A stretch of 64,000 nt of DNA from Amoebidium appalachense (lineage: Eukaryota > Ichthyosporea). The stretch lies in contig CAVNZM010000002.1 in NCBI GenBank assembly GCA_963693365.1, positions 1,674,001-1,738,000 on the forward strand. Direction: 5' to 3'. Numbering within the stretch: the stretch's first letter is position 1; every line of letters starts with the position of its first letter. The notes under the pieces are model-generated. The model made no database searches. It worked only from the letters and a program-made list of their open reading frames with translations, and had not been told where the DNA came from. Shown here piece by piece: positions 49,338-64,000 of the stretch. The translations under genes were made by a program, and so were the position numbers.

Positions 49338-50138
49338 ATGTATCCTACGAAGGCTGTCAATGAGCCTCCTTTCCTCCAGGCTGGGGCTGAGATTAGGCCG
49401 GGGGACGTTGAGGGAGCTATGTGTTTTATGGACCAGGCATACGATGCACGCTTTGTGTCTTGGGTGCAAAACACAGACAACATTCTGCTCGTCACATATC
49501 ACATGCGCAGGATCTCAAAGGAATATGACACACGCCGCGTGGCACACGGCATCAGATGGGTCACACAGAAGTGGCCGGTGGAGAAGGTCGGTGAGCTCCT
49601 TTTGGGCACCACCATGTACCAACCCATGGACTACCAGGGTCGGCTCGTTAACGCTGTTACGGCAGACTGGCCCCTTGTTCCAAACACAGTACCGATTTTT
49701 GGGCGCTTTCTTCAGAACCGTAACCCCCTTGAGGTCGCCGCCTTTATGCAGGCCGCAACCGAAGACTGGGATGAGGAGGCCGTATGTGAGCTTATGGCAC
49801 AGATCTGTGTGCTCCTGAACTGGAGCGGCGCGTTCTTCCGGGAGGTTGTTGTTCACTTTGTCGTCTTGTGCCGCAGCACACAGAACTTCTCAAAGGCACT
49901 GCGCGCTCGCAAGATGTGCCTGCTCCTGCACAAACGCTTTGCCACGTCGTTTCCCCTCAGCAACCGTGCGCATAGTCGGCGCAACCCCCAGCCAGTTCCG
50001 GCAGAGCAAATGGCCGAGCAGACGGCACCAGCACCCAGCCAGACAGCCATCAAGGAGGATGTACGGCGCAGATACCAGCATACCTCAGAGAACCTGGCTG
50101 GGTTCGACAGCATTCAGTGTATGGATCTGGACGAATAG
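49338..50138 (+). CDS. Unrecognised protein with ~33-residue Trp repeats
   Basis: This is an intronless 266-residue frame from MYPTKAVNEP. An in-frame Met at 49269 would add 23 residues, but they look like untranslated sequence. I do not recognise a family. The central part has three to four related helical units spaced 32-33 residues apart, each with T-x-[KD]-W followed by a hydrophobic helix: TQKWPVEKVGELLLG (Trp79), TADWPLVPNTVPIFG (Trp111) and TEDWDEEAVCELMAQ (Trp144). WVQNTDNILLV (Trp42) is perhaps an earlier unit. This suggests an alpha-solenoid. The C-terminal ~80 residues are Pro/Ser/Gln-rich and basic, ending acidic (MDLDE). Upstream is the repeat-poor CCAAT-rich island. Codon use is balanced and the frame is clearly coding-like. 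Confidence 0.7.
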   Translation: MYPTKAVNEPPFLQAGAEIRPGDVEGAMCFMDQAYDARFVSWVQNTDNILLVTYHMRRISKEYDTRRVAHGIRWVTQKWPVEKVGELLLGTTMYQPMDYQGRLVNAVTADWPLVPNTVPIFGRFLQNRNPLEVAAFMQAATEDWDEEAVCELMAQICVLLNWSGAFFREVVVHFVVLCRSTQNFSKALRARKMCLLLHKRFATSFPLSNRAHSRRNPQPVPAEQMAEQTAPAPSQTAIKEDVRRRYQHTSENLAGFDSIQCMDLDE

Positions 50139-52490
50139 ATGCTGGCAAGATAACGAAAGTTGAGCCATAAATATACTCGAATGTCTGGGCGATAGATACT
50201 GAATATGCACACCCGAATGCTTAGCTATGTACTCGAATGGTTGTAAGATCTAGCTGCTGAATGCAAGATAAAAGAGTTTTTGAGTCGAATGCAAACTGTG
50301 AAAAATGATAAGTTCCTCCTATTTTGGCCGTGAACCCAAGCCTGCTGGACGGGCGCAAAATGGGGCGGTTTACAATACATGGTTTCCTTGTAAAAGTACT
50401 TGTTTCAGTGGACCCGCTGATCCGTGGTGGTGGTGGTGGTAGTGGTGGTGGCAGATTGTAGGGGCTAGGGGGGGGAGGGGGGGGGTAGATCTAACAGCCT
50501 GCTGCGTGTGGGCAAAGGGTGGCTACTTGCAGGGCACCTTCGTGCCATGATCGTGTGGCGCTCCAACAGATCTAACTTAAAGCTAATAGTGGATGGATCT
50601 GTTGATCGGTGTGGTGGTGGTGGGTGAGGGCGGGAAGGGGTGGGTTGCAAAACGGTGTATTGTTTGGGCGCCCATCAGATCTGGGACAAAGAATGGTTGA
50701 CACGAAAATACACAAATGCTGCAGACATCTGTAAGTGACCGTTTTTGCAGGGCACTTGCTCTCTGACTTTATTTCATTTGTGGCAAATACACTATGTACA
50801 TGTGCAGCTGCGGCCGACCTGCTGCGCAGCCCAGATGTCAACAGGGACCCAGGGCAGTGGGATATTTGAAAAGTGCACAAGAATAATGCCGCAACGACTC
50901 GTCTGCACGTTCAGGCATACAAACCACACACTGAAATACCAAATATATCGAAAGGTAACCGAAAGGCACTGATTTCCAGCTCCTTTTGTGTAAGTACCGT
51001 AGGCCCTGCATGTCTTAATTGTTATGAGCGGCATATCTGGGGCTGCATCCATATGCTGTTCCACTACCGAACATTATTCGTCCATCTCTCAAGTCTCGAA
51101 TAGTGTCTGTATCAGTAACCGTGGTGTGCGTGCTGTGAGATGGCTACTGGCGAAACTGCGGAGCTCCACGGGTGCCTCGCCGTTACAAAGAATCGGCACT
51201 ACGGCACCTGCGGATTGCGGCTCAACATATCATGATGAGTGGCGGTGCTGCACAAATATATGCCGAATGGACGGTTTATGCTGGCATCAGATATTATCAA
51301 CTGGTAAACAGACAAAGGGTATATATTGCCATGTTATATAAGTTATTACTTCTGGCTTGACTTCTTGTTTTTATGCTGTTATGGACTGTTCGCGCACCAC
51401 ATGACTCACCAAAATAATCCTGATTCCTACCCGGTGAGGATCATGTTACGTAATCCCTTGCAATTGCATTCCCCAGTTGAGTTGCAGTACATTCCTTTCC
51501 TTCTATATCGGGATTTTCTGATTGGATAATATGATAAATATGGTGCGTGTGTGACCAATCGGATGAGTTTACACGTTAGATTTTTCGAAATAACGGTTCA
51601 AGCCACCGAGGCTCGTCTGAAATCGGTTGCGAATGTGTGAATGAAGTGTATAAGGCGTGGATTTCCCTAGAATTCAAGACGCGAATGCCTTTACTCAGCC
51701 CAATACTCATACCCCATGTACATATTTTGAAGACTGTACAAATCAGACAAATGCAGACAAATACATTGTTATGAGAATGTTATGTCCTTTCTTCTCTGTG
51801 TAGCCCGATCGATAATCAATTGTTCTTATGATGTGTGTGTTCGGTGTGTTCACGCAGCCTGACCGCGGGTTCTTCATGAATTCCATATCCCCACCATGAC
51901 CAGCGTCTTGTAACTCAATGTTAAAAAGTTTTGATATTTGAAATTGGGGGAGGAGGGCAGTGAGGGCCCGGGGGCCGAGGGGGGGGGGGAGGGGGGGAGG
52001 GGGGGGAGGGGGGGGAGGGGGGGGGGGGGGGGGCAGTAGTAGTATCACATGTACTATCAAAGGAAATTTGACAAATGGTCTCTGGTGGTCCTCCGGACAT
52101 GCATCGGGGTGCCTCCCGACCTGCATTGGGGTGCCTGGGAGGGGGGAAGGGGGGGGGGGGAGGGGGGGGGGGGGAGGGGAGAGAGAGAAATGGGGGGGGG
52201 GGGAGGGGGGAGAGGGGAGGCCCTGAGGGGCCCAGGTCCTTGTTAAGAGGGAATTCGAAGGGGGTGGAAGGAGGGGAGAGGGGAGAGGGCCCAAGGCCCC
52301 GGAGTGGGGGGGGGGGGGGGGGGATACGCGTACGAAGGCCTGGGGAGGGAGGGGAGGGGGACGGGGGCTCGATGGGGCGGAGGGGGGGGGGGGGGGGGGT
52401 ATACCATATCTTCACTAATACGTTCAATGAAAACCCTCCAATATAGAGTGTACTGATAGTCTTACATCAGATACCCTTACTTGTGCCACC
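50139..52490. other. Intergenic region
   Basis: Mostly unique to 51.9 kb, then G-rich (51947-52040, 52140-52215, 52305-52400). A GGT-type trinucleotide patch (50425-50455) and a diverged second copy (50605-50625) stand out. No coding frame is supported. Confidence 0.5.
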
Positions 52491-52636
52491 ACCAGGGGGG
52501 CTGGGATCCCGGGAGGGAGGAGCGGGTGACCTACTAATAATAAGGCTTTCAGTAGGGTAAGTGTTCTTCCCCATCCCCCCCCCCCCCCCCCCCCCCCGTC
52601 TTCCCCCTTCACTAAGGAATCCGTACCGGGGTGCCG

Positions 52637-52833
52637 TGGCCACGGATAGGTCCCTCCCTCCCCCCCCCCCCCCCCCTCCCCCTCCCCCCCCCCAAGGCTT
52701 CGAATGCCCCCCTCGCTCCTCCCCATACCCACCACTAGACAGCGGTACTGAATAAGACCTTAAATAAAAAGGTAAAACAAAAGTGGCGGGTGTGGGGGAG
52801 GGGAGAGGAAGGGTGGCCACGGATAGGTCCCCG

Positions 52834-52867
<34 letters not shown>

Positions 52868-52952
52868 CCTCCCCACCCCCCAAGGCTTCGAATGCCCCCC
52901 TCGCTCCTCCCCATTAAAGGTCTTATTCAGTACCGCTGTCTAGTGGTGGGTA
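52637..52952. repeat. Nested direct and inverted duplication around C-runs
   Basis: A ~95-base block starting GGCCACGGATAGGTCCC, holding a C-run, and ending GGCTTCGAATGCCCCCCTCG then CTCCTCCCCA occurs at 52640-52725 and again at 52813-52913. Each block is followed by one arm of a perfect 36-base inverted repeat (52726-52761 and 52917-52952; arms contain AGACAGCGGTACTGAATAAG). The copies are nearly identical outside the C-runs. Confidence 0.88.
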
Positions 52953-53694
52953 CTTGGTCCAGCCCCATGGGACCTATACCTACTTCCAGACTGAGCCCGT
53001 TAGACAGACATGGCAGAACGATCGGACTATACTATTTACACGAGATACGGGGCACCCACCACTCCCCCTCTCATTCTTTTTCTCTTTAGCCCCAACCACC
53101 ACTGAGTTGAACCATTAATCTGAGGTGCTGGTGTTGTGACAGTATGTCAATTATTGATCATCATTTTCGAGTACTCTCGCGCCGCTGCGCGTGGATGATC
53201 ATACATACTGGGTGTGTTGTTACGTGCTTGCCTTTCGACTCAAAGTGATCCAAAGGTCTTCAGCCATAGGGTATCCCAGGGAAAAGAATTACCAAATTTG
53301 AATGCCATGGGTGGAGGACAGCTGTATTTATAGTGCTCAGCCAGCACATGCATGCCGGTTTCGACGGACATAACGTCATATGTGCTTATTATGATTGTTG
53401 GAAGTTCTTGTTCAACCGTGCACTTCTGAATTCGTCGGGCTCAGTTAGGGCCCAAGTGATGAACCTTTTGAGAAGTTTGTACATGCGCCGTCGACATCCT
53501 TCCTCCCATCTCCCCTCCCCTCCCCCCTCCCCTCCTCCCCCGGGGGCCCATTCACAAAATAAGTACCGTTCCTGGGCCTCTTCTCCGGGCACCGTCAAAC
53601 CCCAAATTGCTGTACATGTGTGTGTTCGAATTGCTCCCTATTTGACTCCCCTGAGTCCCTTCCTTTTTCTCCTCCTTGCTCTTCTGCTATGTAC

Positions 53695-53735
<41 letters not shown>

Positions 53736-55592
53736 CACCCCCTTCAGCCCCCCTTCCCGACCACGGTAACCACCACCTGTACCACCACAGTTCAGAATTC
53801 TAGTACAGCCCCCCCCCCCCCCCCCTCCACCCCCCTCCGCCCCCCCCCCCCTCTCTCCCCCCTTTCTCCAACCCTCTCACCCCCCTTCCTCCCTCCCCCC
53901 CCCCCCCCCCCGACCCCCCCTCAAAAAAAAAAAATCCCCCACGCCCCATCCCCTACCCCTCTCCTCTTCCACATGCGGCAGAGAATGGGCTCTATGTGTG
54001 CCGCAATATTTTGCGAATGCTGCTTGGTATTGTCTGGTGCAAGTATTTGCACGAGGTACTGTGTAGCAACCCCCCCCCCCCCCCCCCCCCCCGGTCCTCC
54101 CCTCCCCCTTCCCCCACCCCATCCCCCAGGATATAAATTCTACTTTTTTGTGTTCTTTTTTTTTTATTCCGCTTTTGAGTATCTGCATTGCATTATTGAT
54201 CACCCTCAAAAACGTGCTGCATACTCGGTCGGCATGAATCCCCCCCCCCCCCCCCCCCCCCCCCCTTTTTTTTTTTTGCTCTCTCTTCCCCCAGGTCCCA
54301 ACTGCACCTCAAAAAAGTTCTTCTTGATTCCATCTCCAACACCATGTTTCCTCCTTTGCACTGCCTTAGACTCCAAGAACAACCACATGTTACAGTTGCT
54401 TTTACTCTTACAGTCCAGCATTTTGCATTTTGCGCACGCACCCCATCTGAGGGTGGACTATGAGTGTTGCATAGATCATGTGTTTACTGTATATGATGAT
54501 CATCACTGAACAACACACATACACAACACTGTAGAATATCTGTCGCGCTCTTGTACTTCTGCATACTTTGTTGCTCCCCCCCCACCCCCCACCCCACCTC
54601 CTGCTCCACCCGCCCCCTCCCTTCCCCCCCCCTCCCCCCCCCCCCCCCCCTCCCCCCCGCCGCCCCTCCCCCCTCCCTCGGCGCCCACCTGCCCGCTTAC
54701 ACCAAAAAAAACCTAAGAAAATCATTACCCGGCAAGCATGGGTCAACTTTCAAACTTCATTATCTGATCACGAGTTCTGCTAGCTTGCCTTGAAGTTCCC
54801 AACCATATTACCGCCCAAGATACAGATGCAGTCCTAGGGATGAGAATCATGGCCGTCTTTATTTCCATAAAAGCAGCTCAGTCCGTAAACTCCGCCCAAT
54901 GGCGGCCTGGTGTTAAAACTATTTATTTTTGAAATTGTCGAGTCTAGTCCATTTCACGGCCCAAACCAAATCGGGTTGAGGGTGCTTGGGACTTCAAAGA
55001 AATATTGGCCACATGTTTTCAGTTGGCTCTCGTGTCCTACTGCAAGAAGCAACTCAGATGATAACTACCAACGCACCCACACACATATACATAACCCTAC
55101 CGTATCACCACAACCACCACGACTTCCGTTTCTATTTATATATACCATTAAGGCTTAACTAGATCTCCCGCACATGATAGTCACGAAATTTGGGGGTGAA
55201 GAAAGGTCCGATGGTCTTTCATCCCCCTTTTCACTTGTGTGCATGTGCATGTGTGTGTGTGTGCGTGTATTTTTTTTATATTAGTTTTCTCGTTTTGTTC
55301 CCGGGAGGGGCCCATGGGAACCGTCTACACTAAAAACACGTTTGGCCCTGTCACGTGGGTATTTTTTATTATTTATTTATTTATTTATTTATTATTATTT
55401 TTTTTTTTGGGGGGGGGGGGGGGGGAGGATTGAAAACATGTGTAATGACATACTTTCAGGAATATTCAGGGGGGATGGGGGGGGGGGTCCGCCTGGTTGG
55501 GGGCGGGACGGGCAGGCGGGTGGTTGGGGGAAGTACGGGCCAGAAGGGAGGGAGGTCATGGGCGGGGGAGGGGGAAGCCGGGGGGATGGTGA

Positions 55593-55682
<90 letters not shown>

Positions 55683-56156
55683 GGATGGGGGAGGGGGGAG
55701 GGGGGAGGTACCGAGGGAACTGCCGGGAGGGTTTATTAACCCGGCTGCCCATGAAGGCGCACGGGGCGCGTGGGCGCAACGTAATACAGCTGGATACTAC
55801 TGATGTACTAGTGTATGGAGGCTATAATATGGTACATGCAACCTGAGCCCAGGGTTAGAGGGCAAGACTTTATGAGAATACATATTATGCCTTGGTTCGT
55901 GTAGGGAGGTGGCTATAGGCAGTGCCATAAATTATGCACTTTTAGAAGTGAATATACATTCAAAATGATAAGGGGACTTATATTGGGGGGTGAAGTCGCA
56001 GTGCATGCATGTCTGAGTTGTATGTGTATTTCAATATACTTTATTCTCCTTTCCCTCCTTTTTTTCTTTTCTATTTTTCTTTCTTTCTTTCATTTCTTTC
56101 TTTCTTTTTTTCCCTCCTTTCTTCTTCTTCTTCTTCTTCTTCTTCTTCTTCTTCTT

Positions 56157-56194
<38 letters not shown>

Positions 56195-56442
56195 GGGGAA
56201 TTCACACAGTGATTGGATAGATACGCACCAGTTGGCGGGATTTTTGAAAAGCGCGCGTATACACGTGTTTGTACTTTTAGAGTGACCAGTTTGATCTGTT
56301 TGATACACTGTACTGCTTTAGACAGAGCGCTACAAAATAGTTTATCGATATCAAGCAAGAAACAAGGAATACATAGCCAAGAGAAAGTGTTGATTCTACT
56401 CCTGTAATACACCGAGAAATACTTTGCGTTTCATCACAGAAA
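52953..56442. other. Repeat-rich intergenic region upstream of TRM10
   Basis: It holds C-runs (53697-53734, 54069-54092, 54240-54265), (TTTA)n (55371-55395), (GT)n then a G51 run (55600-55681), (CTT)n (56118-56156), and G36 (56158-56193). The last 250 bases before the TRM10 ATG are non-repetitive, with a GATTGG motif (56212) and TTGGCGGGA (56232, E2F-like). No gene is supported. Confidence 0.55.
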
Positions 56443-63062
<6,620 letters not shown>

Positions 63063-63278
63063 AACAGGAATAGCAAATACGGGCGTGCCCCAAATTTGGA
63101 TTTATGGCTGAGAGCGTTACATTGTGACGGACATGCCATTTGCCTAAATTTGGAGTGTGAGACTTTTTTTTTTTGAAGTGTGCATATTCTCATGGTGTTT
63201 TTTTTTTTGGTTTGTTTTATATGCTGCACCTACATTCGGCTAGAAGATGAGTGGGAAGCTTGTGGGTAGGTGGATCGA

Positions 63279-63358
<80 letters not shown>

Positions 63359-63711
63359 GGGGGTGAGGAGGAGGAGGCCGGGGAGGAGGGGGAAGGAAGG
63401 GGGGCTGGGGGGGGAGGGGGGAGGGGGGCAGGTATTTCTTTGATTCGGAAATTTGAGGGAATGAAGGACTTGGCTTTGTGGCAGCAATATCGGGTGGTGA
63501 TTCCATTTCAAGTGTTCGTGTCTTCTTCCCCCCCTCCCCCTCTTCCGCGCATCGCACGTGTGTTTGTGTACCACACGCATGCACAGACACACACACACAC
63601 ACACACAAACACAAACACATACTTGTGTCAGTCTGTGTGTGCCATGGTTGAGGGGAGAGAGATCGAGGGAAAGAGGGGCGTTCCGCCCTGGGTGTGTGTA
63701 TGGGGGGGGAT

Positions 63712-63751
<40 letters not shown>

Positions 63752-64000
63752 ACTGGTCAGATTTCTGCTGTCGGAGTGTCTAAAGCGAGACACAAAACAA
63801 ACATGCCTATGTAAATACTGCCAGAATCTTTGCATGCGTACTAGTAAACCATTGCAGGGATATGGCGATAGTTTTATCATGATGATAGTATGAGCTTCGA
63901 ATAAATTACGTACGTGCTAACCTACACTCAGGCACTCACAACACACACTGACTCCCTGGGTACGAGCCGGGCGATCATGACGTCACTGATCGGAAGTTCA
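63063..64000. other. 3' flank of TRM10
   Basis: Presumed 3' UTR followed by (GT)n then G-run (63285-63363), a short AC array (63590-63620) and a G-run (63717-63748). The last 200 bases are unique. I see no further gene, though one could begin beyond the edge. Confidence 0.5.

Overview
The window is eukaryotic nuclear DNA from an organism I cannot name, probably an intron-rich protist or alga rather than a compact microbe. The evidence is spliced genes with clean GT-AG introns, non-LTR (LINE) retrotransposons, and a very high density of simple sequence: poly-C/poly-G runs of 20 to 57 bases, (GT)n/(AC)n arrays up to about 100 units, and kilobase-scale (CT)n and (GA)n blocks. Most long open frames (Cys-Val, His-Thr, poly-Pro, poly-Gly, Arg-Glu, Ser-Leu) are translations of these repeats and are not listed as genes.

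Layout. At 0.2-0.6 kb a small cysteine-rich secreted protein lies on the minus strand. At 1.7-6.6 kb there is an apparently intact LINE with a pyrimidine-rich repeat leader, ORF1, ORF2 (endonuclease plus reverse transcriptase) and a 10-bp target-site duplication. At 7.0-8.0 kb is a 5'-truncated copy of the same element with its own 9-bp duplication. At 8.6-11.9 kb is a decayed, related LINE on the minus strand, ending at a 500-base assembly gap (11915-12414). From 12.4 to 18.2 kb there are repeats and one doubtful minus-strand exon.

Plus-strand genes follow: a multi-pass membrane protein resembling the glycerophosphodiester-phosphodiesterase membrane-domain/YciC type (18.3-19.3 kb); a two-exon coiled-coil protein whose intron is a CT block (20.0-22.3 kb); a helical-repeat MYND zinc-finger protein split by three same-direction frame changes (23.5-26.1 kb); a 15-exon paladin-like phosphatase with an organelle-type N-terminus (30.6-43.0 kb); an unrecognised 33-residue-repeat protein (49.3-50.1 kb); and an 8-exon TRM10 tRNA methyltransferase (56.4-63.1 kb). 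I built the two large gene models by hand. Every exon phase closes in both, giving 519 and 319 residues.

The genes do not form a pathway. The main unifying feature is the repeat biology. Introns are filled with C, G, GT and AC tracts, some supplying the splice sites themselves. A short interspersed repeat ending in TAACCCC plus poly-C recurs in introns of both large genes, and the LINE 3' ends also finish in AAACCCC without a poly(A) tail.
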